NCBI RefSeq assembly: GCF_000374145.1
Contig: NZ_KB893654.1
Location: forward strand, 1-64,000
Origin: Neomegalonema perideroedes DSM 15528
GTDB lineage: Bacteria; Pseudomonadota; Alphaproteobacteria; Rhodobacterales; Rhodobacteraceae
Direction of reading: 5' to 3'
Length of the DNA stretch: 64,000 nt
Of the stretch, positions 26,170-33,684 are shown piece after piece (position 1 is the first letter of the stretch; each line of letters begins with the position of its first letter). The translations under genes were made by a program, and so were the position numbers. The notes under the pieces are model-generated. The model saw nothing but the letters and a program-made list of their open reading frames with translations. It did not search any database and had not been told where the DNA came from.

Positions 26170-26733
26170 ATGACGATTTCCTCGAATTTCGCCAAATCCT
26201 TCGGCTCCTCCCTCTTCGGCGCGAAATCGGCGGCCTTCTGCCCGCCGACCACGCCCACGAAGCCGAGCAAGCCCTCCAAGCCGACGACGCCGACCGCCCC
26301 CTATTGCCCGCCGGTCTCGACCAAGCCGACCAGCCCCTCCAAGCCGGGCGTGAACATCGGCGTCGACATCAACATCGGCGGCGGCTACGGCGGCGGTTAT
26401 GGCGGCGGCTTCGGCGGCTCCTGGGGCGGGATCGGCGGCGGCTGGGGTTCGAACCAGACCTCGAACTACGGCTTCCAGGTCGGCGACGGGAAGAACTTCC
26501 TCTCGGGCCAGGGCCAGGGCGCCTATGAGTTCGGCTTCGAGAACGGCAAGGGCTCGATCATGGGCGCGGGCAACGGCTCGGGCTTCCAAGTCGGGATCAG
26601 CGGCAAGGGCGTGAGCGGCTACGCCACCGGCACCGGCGCCTTCAACAGCTTCCAGGCGGGCGTCAACGGCGTTCTCGGCATGGGCTCCAGCGCGCTGTCC
26701 TCCTCCAAGAACCTCGCCTCGCTCTACTGCTGA
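26170..26733 (+). CDS. Glycine-rich protein 3, C-terminal Cys, function unknown
   Basis: 187 aa. The N-terminus MTISSNFAKSFGSSLFGAKS is not a signal peptide. A Pro/Lys/Thr/Ser linker with PSKPSKPTTP units and two cysteines (CPP twice) spans about 23-58. Next comes GVNIGVDINIGGGYGG, close to GVNIGINIGVGG of protein 1, then a Gly/Tyr/Trp region. From about 95 the sequence is less repetitive (YGFQVGDGKNFLSGQGQG, FQVGISGKGVSGYATGTG) and looks like a short beta-rich domain. It ends SKNLASLYC. GGGGA lies 9 nt before the ATG, in an AT-rich leader with TTGACA at 26090-26095 but no clear -10. No family recognised. Confidence 0.72.
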   Translation: MTISSNFAKSFGSSLFGAKSAAFCPPTTPTKPSKPSKPTTPTAPYCPPVSTKPTSPSKPGVNIGVDINIGGGYGGGYGGGFGGSWGGIGGGWGSNQTSNYGFQVGDGKNFLSGQGQGAYEFGFENGKGSIMGAGNGSGFQVGISGKGVSGYATGTGAFNSFQAGVNGVLGMGSSALSSSKNLASLYC

Positions 26734-26822
26734 GGTTTGTGAGGCTCTCCTCTCCCCTCCGGCTGGCGAGATTCTTGCTGGCCGGGAGGCTCCGAGAGCG
26801 TCGTTCTCTCCACGCGACGCAG

Positions 26823-26855
26823 CGGCGCGCAGCCCAGAGCAGGGGCTGCGCGCCG
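26823..26855. other. Perfect hairpin between glycine-rich gene 3 and rarD
   Basis: CGGCGCGCAGCCC (26823-26835) pairs perfectly with GGGCTGCGCGCCG (26843-26855). Neither strand has a T-run. It lies between the ends of two convergent genes and may limit read-through in both directions. Confidence 0.6.
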
Positions 26856-26884
26856 TCGCGGCCGTTTCGGCGGCCTTCGAAGGC

Positions 26885-27769
26885 TCAGAGATTCACCTGA
26901 TCGGGCGCCGGGCGTCGGCCCTGCCGCCAGAGGTCGAAGCAATAAAGCCCCACCGCCGTCCAGATCACCGCGAAGGCCGCCAGCCTTCCGGCGTCGGCGG
27001 GCTCGCCGAAATAGAGCGAACAGAGAAACTGCAAGGTCGGATTCAGATAAAACAGAATCCCGATCGTGGAATAAGGCAGACGCTTGGTCGCCGTGGCGAA
27101 GAGGGCCAGAGGCGCGCCCGTGACCAGCCCCGCGAAGATCAGCAAGGCGCGGTCGCTCCAGTCGCCGGTGACGAAGACGCCGCCTGAAACCTTCGCCAGC
27201 CAGAAGATCGCGAAAGGCGCGACGATGGCCATCTCCAGAATCGTGCCCGCCATGGGGCCGACCGGCGTCAACTTGCGTAAGAATCCATAGGCGACGAAGG
27301 TGATCGCCAGATACAGCGCCAGCCAAGGCACGCCGTCGCCCGCCGCCGCCAGAGCCAGCACCGCCGCGCCCGCCAGAGCCAGAGCCACCGCCTGAAGCCG
27401 CGAGAATCTTTCCCCGAGCAGCACATAGCCCGCCCCCGCCGCGATCAGGGGATAGATGTAATAGCCGAAGCTCGATTCGGCGGTGCGCCCCACCTGCACC
27501 GCCCAGACGAAGCCGATCCAGTTGATCGAGACGAGAAAAGCCGCGACGGCGATCAGCCCCATGAGCTTCGGTTTGCCCATGGCCTCGCGGATCTGCGGGA
27601 TGCGGCCGGTGAAGATCCCGATTCCAAAGAGGATCAGGCCGCCCCAGAGCCCGCGATGGGCGACGATCTCGCCCGCCGGGACATGCTCCAGAGCATGATA
27701 GAGCAATGGCGAAAGGCCCCAGCAAGCCACCGCGACGATGGCGTAAAGGAAGGGTCCGAACTTGGACAT
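26885..27769 (-). CDS. rarD: EamA-family permease RarD
   Basis: 294 aa inner-membrane protein with about ten hydrophobic helices and two EamA repeats. It starts KFGPFLYAIVAVACWGLSPL and contains IVAHRGLWG, the GRTAESSFGYYIYPL segment and PYSTIGILFYLNPTLQFL, all typical of RarD. The E. coli member was named for chloramphenicol sensitivity but its true substrate is unsettled. The ATG at 27769 begins the conserved N-terminus; a further upstream start at 27829 adds a stretch without an RBS. Confidence 0.92.
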   Translation of the reverse strand: MSKFGPFLYAIVAVACWGLSPLLYHALEHVPAGEIVAHRGLWGGLILFGIGIFTGRIPQIREAMGKPKLMGLIAVAAFLVSINWIGFVWAVQVGRTAESSFGYYIYPLIAAGAGYVLLGERFSRLQAVALALAGAAVLALAAAGDGVPWLALYLAITFVAYGFLRKLTPVGPMAGTILEMAIVAPFAIFWLAKVSGGVFVTGDWSDRALLIFAGLVTGAPLALFATATKRLPYSTIGILFYLNPTLQFLCSLYFGEPADAGRLAAFAVIWTAVGLYCFDLWRQGRRPAPDQVNL

Positions 27770-27864
27770 GTCGGCCTCGGCGGAGGAGAGAAGAGCGGAA
27801 AGCGCAAGGAAGAAGGCCGGACCCCGCAAGGGGACCGGCCCGGAGATCAGGTCTCGGAAGGGCT

Positions 27865-28470
27865 TCAGGCCGCGGCGAGGCGCGCCGCGACGTCGTCCCA
27901 GTTCACAAGCTTGTTGAGGAAGTTCTCAAGGTAGCCCTGACGCTTGTTGCGGAAGTCGACGTAATAGGAATGCTCCCAGACGTCGGAGCCGAGCAGGGCG
28001 GTCTGTCCGGCGGCGTGGAGCGGGTTCTCGCCGTTCGGGGTCGAGACCACCTTCAGCGCGCCGTTCTCCGAGACCAGCCAGACCCAGCCCGAACCGAACT
28101 GAGCGAGGCCGACCTTCACGAATTCGGCCTTGAAGCCCTCGACCGAGCCGAAGGCGCCGGTCAGGGCCGCGGCCAGAGCCGCAGGAGGCTCGCCGCCGCC
28201 CTCGGGCTTCATCCAGCTCCAGAACTGGACGTGGTTCCAATGCTGGGCGGCGTTGTTGAACAGGCCCTTGAGCTTGGGGTCGCCATGGCTGGCGCGGACC
28301 ACCTCCTCCAGCGTCTTGCTTTCGAGGCCCGTGCCGACGATCAGCTTATTGGCGTTGTCCACATAGGCCTTGTGATGCAGGTCGTGATGCAGCTTCAGCG
28401 TCTCTTCGGACATGCCGGAGGCGGCGAGCGCGTCGTGAGCGTAAGGCAGGTCGGGCAGAGTGAAGGTCAT
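27865..28470 (-). CDS. sodB: Superoxide dismutase, Fe-type or cambialistic
   Basis: 201 aa, cytoplasmic. It dismutates superoxide to H2O2 and O2. Metal ligands are visible: His in KLHHDLHHKAYVDN (about 27), His in NNAAQHWNHVQFW (about 78), and Asp/His in GSDVWEHSYYVDF. The Gln of NNAAQ favours an iron enzyme, as manganese forms usually have Gly there. AGGAG stands 8 nt before the ATG. Confidence 0.96.
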   Translation of the reverse strand: MTFTLPDLPYAHDALAASGMSEETLKLHHDLHHKAYVDNANKLIVGTGLESKTLEEVVRASHGDPKLKGLFNNAAQHWNHVQFWSWMKPEGGGEPPAALAAALTGAFGSVEGFKAEFVKVGLAQFGSGWVWLVSENGALKVVSTPNGENPLHAAGQTALLGSDVWEHSYYVDFRNKRQGYLENFLNKLVNWDDVAARLAAA

Positions 28471-28811
28471 GGGAGGACTCCTTATGACGGCCGGGGGCGG
28501 ACGCTGCGACGAGGCGGAGCGTCCGCAGGATGCGCGGGCGGCGCGATGAAGGCCGCCCGAGTCTCTGAGCATGGGTTTGAACATCCTGAAGGAGAGGGCG
28601 CAAGGGGCTTCAGCGCCGGGCTGGCGCGCGGGTGGCGCGCGGGCGGGCGCGCGGAGAAGGCCGGGAGGACGCGAAAACGTGAGCCCGCAGGCGGACCCCG
28701 CCCCTCCGAAGGTCTTTTCAGAGCGGGGCGGAACGCCTATCTTCTCAGCAAAGGCGCGCTTGGGCGCGTCCGACGGAGCCGCAAGGCTTCAGGGAATTCA
28801 GGGAGCGACTC
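28471..28811. other. Divergent intergenic region sodB / small membrane protein
   Basis: 341 bp between divergent starts. It is GC-rich, with GCGCGCGG runs at about 28620-28660. I find no gene, RNA or clear promoter boxes. The RBS for the right-hand gene (AGGGAG) sits at its end. Confidence 0.4.
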
Positions 28812-29114
28812 ATGCCCAACCGGGTTTTCGTCTTCTCGACGCCGCGCGCGCCGCGCGGGATTCTGGCGACCGTGGGGGCTTTGGCTCTGGGCGCGGTTCT
28901 GATCGCGACGGCGGTGGTCGCTTCGGCGGCTTTGCTGGTGATCGGCGGCGGCGCGGCTCTGGCGCTGGGCCTTTGGGCGAAATTCAAGGGCGGCGCGCAG
29001 ACCTCCGAGACTCGCGAGGAGGCTGGTCCCTTCGCGCGCCCCGACGGCGTGATCGAGGGCGTGCGCTACGCCGAGGTCCGCGTCGAGGACCGCCGCCGTC
29101 AGCCGCCGCGCTGA
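28812..29114 (+). CDS. Small membrane protein, function unknown
   Basis: 100 aa. A basic N-terminus (TPRAPRG) precedes a long Ala/Leu/Val-rich hydrophobic stretch (about 17-56) able to span the membrane once or as a hairpin, followed by a polar tail ending EDRRRQPPR. The start follows AGGGAG. It ends 7 nt before the degenerate CDP-alcohol phosphotransferase gene, so the two are probably translated from one mRNA. I recognise no family. Confidence 0.7.
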   Translation: MPNRVFVFSTPRAPRGILATVGALALGAVLIATAVVASAALLVIGGGAALALGLWAKFKGGAQTSETREEAGPFARPDGVIEGVRYAEVRVEDRRRQPPR

Positions 29115-29121
29115 GGTCGGC

Positions 29122-29724
29122 GTGCTTGAGCAGCGTCTGAGGACGCTCGTCGATCCTTTCATGGCCCGCATGGGCCGTCGCGCCGCTTTGCTCGGCGCGC
29201 GGGCGGATTCGGTCACTTGGGCCGGATTCGGCTGCATGGTCGCGGCGGCGGCGCTGATCGCGGCCGGCTGGTCTTGGCTGGCGCTGATTCCCCTGCTCGC
29301 CGCCGGGTTCCTCGGCGGTTTGGACGGCGCCGTGGCGCGCGCCACCATCGGCACAGACCGGGGCGCCTTCCTCAATGATTCTCTGAACGCGGCCGGGCCC
29401 GCTCTGGCGATCCTCGGCTTCGGGATTCAGGTGCCCGCGGCCCATGGCGTGGCGGCGGCGGCGCTTTTGGCCGCTTGGGGGATCTGGTCGGCGACGACGC
29501 TCGCCTATGACCTCCACGCCGCGCGCCGCGCCGCCGACCGCGCCGGATTCCGCGGCGAGGCCGAGCCTTGGCCGACGCGGCGCCTCGAAAGATGGGCCGC
29601 CTTCGCGGCTTTGGGGCTGCTCTGCCTTCTGCCGGGCGTTTTCCCTTGGCTGGCGGGCCTGCTCGTCTTCATTGCGCTCGCGGCGGTGGTCGCGCGGTTC
29701 AACGAGGGGCTGGAGAGGCTCTGA
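29122..29724 (+). CDS. CDP-alcohol phosphotransferase homologue lacking catalytic Asp residues
   Basis: 200 aa, about six membrane helices, GTG start 6 nt after GAGG. The fold matches CDP-alcohol phosphatidyltransferases, whose signature is DxxDGxxAR followed by GxxxDxxxD. Here it reads GGLDGAVAR (65-73) and GAFLNDSLN (81-89). Only Asp68 remains; the other three positions are Gly65, Asn85 and Asn89. Those aspartates bind the two metal ions and activate the alcohol in the family, so normal catalysis looks lost. The rest, including the AR pair and helix pattern, is well kept. The role is unknown; it could be a non-catalytic paralogue, or use altered chemistry. Confidence 0.85.
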   Translation: MLEQRLRTLVDPFMARMGRRAALLGARADSVTWAGFGCMVAAAALIAAGWSWLALIPLLAAGFLGGLDGAVARATIGTDRGAFLNDSLNAAGPALAILGFGIQVPAAHGVAAAALLAAWGIWSATTLAYDLHAARRAADRAGFRGEAEPWPTRRLERWAAFAALGLLCLLPGVFPWLAGLLVFIALAAVVARFNEGLERL

Positions 29725-29769
29725 GCAGAGAGTCTCTTGCGCGGCGGGCCGCGCCGCGTTAGCCCCTGA

Positions 29770-29867
29770 AGCGCTTTTCAGCGAAGCCGCTCAGGCTTCG
29801 CGTCGTGAAAGCGCGGCCAACGAAAATTAGAGCATTTGAACGGCCCGGTTTGTCCGGAAACCGCTCC
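29770..29867. repeat. Dispersed intergenic repeat, second copy
   Basis: The first 46 bases (29770-29815) match the right arm region of the element at 18533-18720 read in reverse at about 40 of 46 positions. They fold into a nested hairpin: GCGCTTTTCA with TGAAAGCGC outside, GCGAAGCC with GGCTTCGC inside. The rest runs to CCGCTCC at about 29867. It lies directly upstream of dapB and may affect its leader. Confidence 0.65.
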
Positions 29868-29895
29868 AGCCCTCGCGCAGAGGAGAGCCCGCATC

Positions 29896-30717
29896 ATGTC
29901 TTCGCCGATCCGCATCGCCGTTCTGGGGGCCTCGGGCCGCATGGGGCGGGTTCTGGCCGCTCAGGTTCTGGCGACCGAGGGCGCCGAGCTCTCCGGCCTC
30001 GCCGAACGCCCCGGCCATCCCTGGATCGGGCAGGACGGCGGCGAGGTTCTGGGCTTTGGGCGCAAGCTCGGAATTTTAGTGACCGACGATCCCTTGCCGA
30101 TCTTCGCGAGCAGCCACGCCGTCCTCGACTTCACCGCCCCCGCCGCCACTCTGGAGCACGCCGACCTCGCGGCTCAGGCGCGGCTGACCCATGTGATCGG
30201 CACCACCGGATTCGCCCCGGAGCAGCTGCCGCGCCTTGAGGCGGCGGCGCGTCACGCCGTGCTGATTCGGGCGGGCAACATGTCGCTCGGCGTGAATCTG
30301 CTGACGCTCCTGACCAAGCGCGTGGCTCAGGCGCTCGACGCGGATTTCGACATTGAGATCCTCGAAACCCATCATAATAAAAAGGTCGACGCCCCTTCCG
30401 GCACCGCCCTGATGCTCGGCGAGGCGGCGGCGGCGGGCCGCGGCGTCAAGCTTTCCGAGGTCTCGGACCGCGGCCGCGACGGCGATACGGGCGCGCGTCG
30501 GCGGGGCGACATCGGTTTCGCCAGCCTGCGCGCGGGCGACGTGGTGGGCGAGCATGAGGTGATCTTCGCCGCCCCCGGCGAGCGGATCGTTCTGAAGCAT
30601 GTCGCCACCGACCGCAGCCTCTTCGCGCGGGGCGCCGTGAAGGCCGCCTTCTGGGGCCAGACGCAAAAGCCCGGCGAATACGACATGCTCGACGTGCTGG
30701 GCCTCAAGAACGGCTGA
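29896..30717 (+). CDS. dapB: 4-hydroxy-tetrahydrodipicolinate reductase
   Basis: 273 aa. DapB reduces 4-hydroxy-tetrahydrodipicolinate with NAD(P)H on the way to diaminopimelate and lysine, feeding murein synthesis. The Rossmann motif [14 protein letters not shown] (about 7-20), GTTGF (about 101-105), the catalytic region [16 protein letters not shown] (about 156-171) and GEHEVIFA are intact. The ATG at 29896 follows AGGAG; the in-frame ATG at 29836 lies inside the repeat. It converges with ppdK, with two bases between stops. Confidence 0.97.
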   Translation: MSSPIRIAVLGASGRMGRVLAAQVLATEGAELSGLAERPGHPWIGQDGGEVLGFGRKLGILVTDDPLPIFASSHAVLDFTAPAATLEHADLAAQARLTHVIGTTGFAPEQLPRLEAAARHAVLIRAGNMSLGVNLLTLLTKRVAQALDADFDIEILETHHNKKVDAPSGTALMLGEAAAAGRGVKLSEVSDRGRDGDTGARRRGDIGFASLRAGDVVGEHEVIFAAPGERIVLKHVATDRSLFARGAVKAAFWGQTQKPGEYDMLDVLGLKNG

Positions 30718-30719
30718 CG

Positions 30720-33473
30720 TCAGCTTTCGGGCGGAGCCTCCTTCGCCCGATCCGCCGCCCTGTCCGACCTGATCGCCGCCTGAGCCGCCGCCAGACGCGC
30801 CACCGGCGCCCGGTAAGGCGAGCAGGAGACGTAATCCACGCCCATCTCATGGAAATGAGACACGGCCTCGGGATCGGCGCCATGCTCGCCGCAGACCCCG
30901 AGGAGGATGCCCGGCTTGCGCGCGCGGCCCCGCGCCACGGCCAGCCGCATCAGCTCGCCCACGCCCACCTCGTCGAAGACGTGGAAGGGATCCGCCGAGA
31001 GCGCCCCCGCCGCGATGTAGTCGCGCATGAAGCGGCCCGCGTCGTCGCGCGAGAGGCCGAAGGTCATTTGAGTCAGGTCGTTGGTGCCGAAGGTGAAGAA
31101 ATCGCAGTCCTCCGCGAGATCCTCCGCCCGCAGAGCCGCGCGGGGAGTCTCGATCATCGCCCCGAGCCGCCAGTCCAGAGCTTCGGGCGGCGCGCCCCAT
31201 TCGTCCAGCACGCGCCGCGCCGTCTCCTCGATCTGGCGGCGCAGCAGGCTCATTTCGCTGCGCGTGGCGAGGAAGGGGAGGATGATCTCCAGAGGCTTGG
31301 GCGCCAAAGGCCCCAGATCCAGCGCCGCTTCGAAGGCCGCGCGGGCCTGAGCCTCGTAAATCTCGGGATAGAGCACGCCGATCCGGCAGCCGCGCCGTCC
31401 GAGCATCGGATTGAACTCGGCGAGATCCGCCGCCCGCGCCGCCACCGCCTCCGCCGAAACGCCGAGCGAGGCCGCCGTCTCGGCCATCTCCTCCGGGGTC
31501 TTGGGGAGGAATTCATGCAGAGGCGGGTCCATCAGCCGCAAAGCGACCGGCAGGCCCGCCATGGGCCGGAACAAGGCTTCGAGATCGGCCCTCTGCGCCG
31601 CGCCGAGCTTCTCCAGAGCCGCGCGGCGCTCGTGGGGATCGCTGGCGAGGATGGTCTCGCGCAGCGGCGTCAGGCGGCCCGTCGAGAAGAGCGCCTGCTC
31701 GCTGCGGCAAAGCCCGATGCCCTCGGCGCCGAATTTCAGCGCCTGCTCGGCTTCGGCGGGCGCGTCGACGTTGGCCCGCACCCCGAGGCGCCGCCGGGCG
31801 TCGGCCCAGCCCATGATCCGCTCGAAGGCCTCCTCCTGCGGCGGAGGAATCAGAGGCATGGCTCCGAACAGCGCTTCGCCCGCCGTGCCGTCGAGGGTCA
31901 GAGGATCGCCGCGCCGGATGATCCTGCCGCCCGGCAGACGCGCCAGCCCCTCGTTTTCGAAGATCCGCATCTCGCCCGCCCCGCAGACGCAGGGTTTGCC
32001 CAGCCCCCGCGCGATGACCGCCGCATGGCTGGTCATGCCGCCGCGGGCGGTCAGCACGCCGTCGGCGGCGTAGATGCCGCGGATGTCCTCGGGGCTGGTC
32101 TCGGCGCGGATGAGGATCGACGGACGCCCCGAGCGCGCCAGAGCCTCGGCTTCGGCGGCGGTGAAGACCGCCTCGCCCACCGCCGCCCCCGGAGAAGCCG
32201 CAAGGCCCCGCGCCGCCGTCTCGCGCCGCGCGGAGGGATCGACGCCCGGATGGAGCAGCCGCTCCAGCAGGGCGGGGGCCACGCGCAAAAGGGCCTCGTC
32301 GCGCGAGATCAGCCCCTCCGAGGCCAGATCCGCCGCGATGCGCAAAGCCGCCCGGGGCGTGCGTTGGGCCGGGCGGGTCTGGAGCAGGAAAAGCTCGCCG
32401 CTTTCGACGGTGAATTCGACGTCCTGCACGTCGAGCCGCTCGGCCTCCAGCTTGCGGCAGGCCGCCGCCAGATCGGCGTAGGCCCCCGGCGCGACCTCCT
32501 CCAGCGAGGGGGCGCGTCCCCCGAGGGCCTCGCGGGCGGATTTCGACAAAGGACGCGGCGTGCGCAGCCCCGAAACCACCTCTTCGCCCTGAGCCTGAGG
32601 CAGATATTCCCCGAAGAGCCCCGGCGCGCCGGTCGAGGGATCGCGGGTGAAGACGACGCCCGTCGCCGAATCCGGCCCGAGATTCCCGAAGGCCATGGCC
32701 TGCACCACCACCGCCGCGCCCATGTCCTGCGGCAGCTTATGCAGGCTCCGCCAGGCGCGGGCGCGGGCGCCCTCGGCGCTGGCCCAGACGGATTTGATCG
32801 CCAGAGCCAGTTGCTCGCGGGGCGAATCGGGCAGATTGGCGGCCTCCTCCTCTTCGAGGATGCGCTCGAAGCGCTCCAGAGCCTCGGCCCAGTCTCCGGC
32901 GGAAAGCTCGGAATCCTCGCGCAGGTCGCGCTCCTCCTTCAGCTCGTCGAGGGCCTCCTCGAAGAGATCCGGCTCGATGTCGAAGGCGATCTCCGCGAGG
33001 GCGGGCAGCAGCCTGCGGCGGCAATCCAGCGCGAAGGCGAGATTCCCCCCCGCCCGCATCGCCAGACCCGCCGTCGCCTCGCGCGTCAGCCCGACGTTGA
33101 GCAAGGTGTCCATCATCCCCGGCATGGAGATCGGGGGCGAGGAGCGCACCGAGACCAGCAAAGGCCGCGTCGCGTCCGAGAAGCTCAGCCCCGTGGCTTC
33201 CTCCAGCCAGCCGAGCGCGGCTTCGATCCCGGCTTCGAGCGCCGGGCCGATCTCGCCTTTGGCCGCGCGCCCCGCCTCCAGGGAAATGACGAAGCCCGGT
33301 TTGGTCGGCAGGCCCAGCCGCGCCAGCTCGCAGAGCTGCGCCCCCTTGCCGCCCAGACTCGGCGCTTCGGCGGCGGAGCCCTCGGAAAGCCCGGCCCCGA
33401 AGCGCGCGATGAATCGCGGGCGTGAGGATCGCGGGAGGGGAGGCCGGGAGGAGGAGGGGGAATTGATCGTCAT
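30720..33473 (-). CDS. ppdK: Pyruvate, phosphate dikinase
   Basis: 917 aa. PPDK interconverts pyruvate, ATP and Pi with PEP, AMP and PPi; in bacteria it often serves gluconeogenesis. The N-terminal ATP-grasp part has GGKGAQLCELARLGLPTKPGF, and VSVRSSPPISMPGMMDT shows the expected loop. The phosphohistidine is in LTARGGMTSHAAVIARG. The C-terminal PEP domain has GICRSEQALF-like IGLCRSEQ, TFGTNDLTQ and GVCGEHGADP, with catalytic Cys in the last. Length is near 900, as usual. The ATG at 33473 follows AAGGCGGG. Confidence 0.96.
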   Translation of the reverse strand: MTINSPSSSRPPLPRSSRPRFIARFGAGLSEGSAAEAPSLGGKGAQLCELARLGLPTKPGFVISLEAGRAAKGEIGPALEAGIEAALGWLEEATGLSFSDATRPLLVSVRSSPPISMPGMMDTLLNVGLTREATAGLAMRAGGNLAFALDCRRRLLPALAEIAFDIEPDLFEEALDELKEERDLREDSELSAGDWAEALERFERILEEEEAANLPDSPREQLALAIKSVWASAEGARARAWRSLHKLPQDMGAAVVVQAMAFGNLGPDSATGVVFTRDPSTGAPGLFGEYLPQAQGEEVVSGLRTPRPLSKSAREALGGRAPSLEEVAPGAYADLAAACRKLEAERLDVQDVEFTVESGELFLLQTRPAQRTPRAALRIAADLASEGLISRDEALLRVAPALLERLLHPGVDPSARRETAARGLAASPGAAVGEAVFTAAEAEALARSGRPSILIRAETSPEDIRGIYAADGVLTARGGMTSHAAVIARGLGKPCVCGAGEMRIFENEGLARLPGGRIIRRGDPLTLDGTAGEALFGAMPLIPPPQEEAFERIMGWADARRRLGVRANVDAPAEAEQALKFGAEGIGLCRSEQALFSTGRLTPLRETILASDPHERRAALEKLGAAQRADLEALFRPMAGLPVALRLMDPPLHEFLPKTPEEMAETAASLGVSAEAVAARAADLAEFNPMLGRRGCRIGVLYPEIYEAQARAAFEAALDLGPLAPKPLEIILPFLATRSEMSLLRRQIEETARRVLDEWGAPPEALDWRLGAMIETPRAALRAEDLAEDCDFFTFGTNDLTQMTFGLSRDDAGRFMRDYIAAGALSADPFHVFDEVGVGELMRLAVARGRARKPGILLGVCGEHGADPEAVSHFHEMGVDYVSCSPYRAPVARLAAAQAAIRSDRAADRAKEAPPES

Positions 33474-33684
33474 GATCCCGCCTTGAATTTGCGCTTGGTT
33501 CGCTTGTGGCGCCGCCGGGACGCGGGCGCAAGCGGCGGAGAGGGGCCGCCTCATGCGGATGAACAGCGGAAAGGCGGGGCGCTTTTGTTTTTTGAGTGAC
33601 GTTCAGTATATATTTGGCGTATGAACTCCGCAGCGTCGGCCTGTGATCGGGCCCGGAGCGGAGATGTGAAAAGGAGCCTTGTGA

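Noticed and set aside
30849-33425. A very long open frame (858 codons) on the plus strand opposite ppdK
   Set aside because: It is the antisense shadow of a clear PPDK gene. High GC and strong third-base bias keep antisense frames open; it has no domain or RBS.
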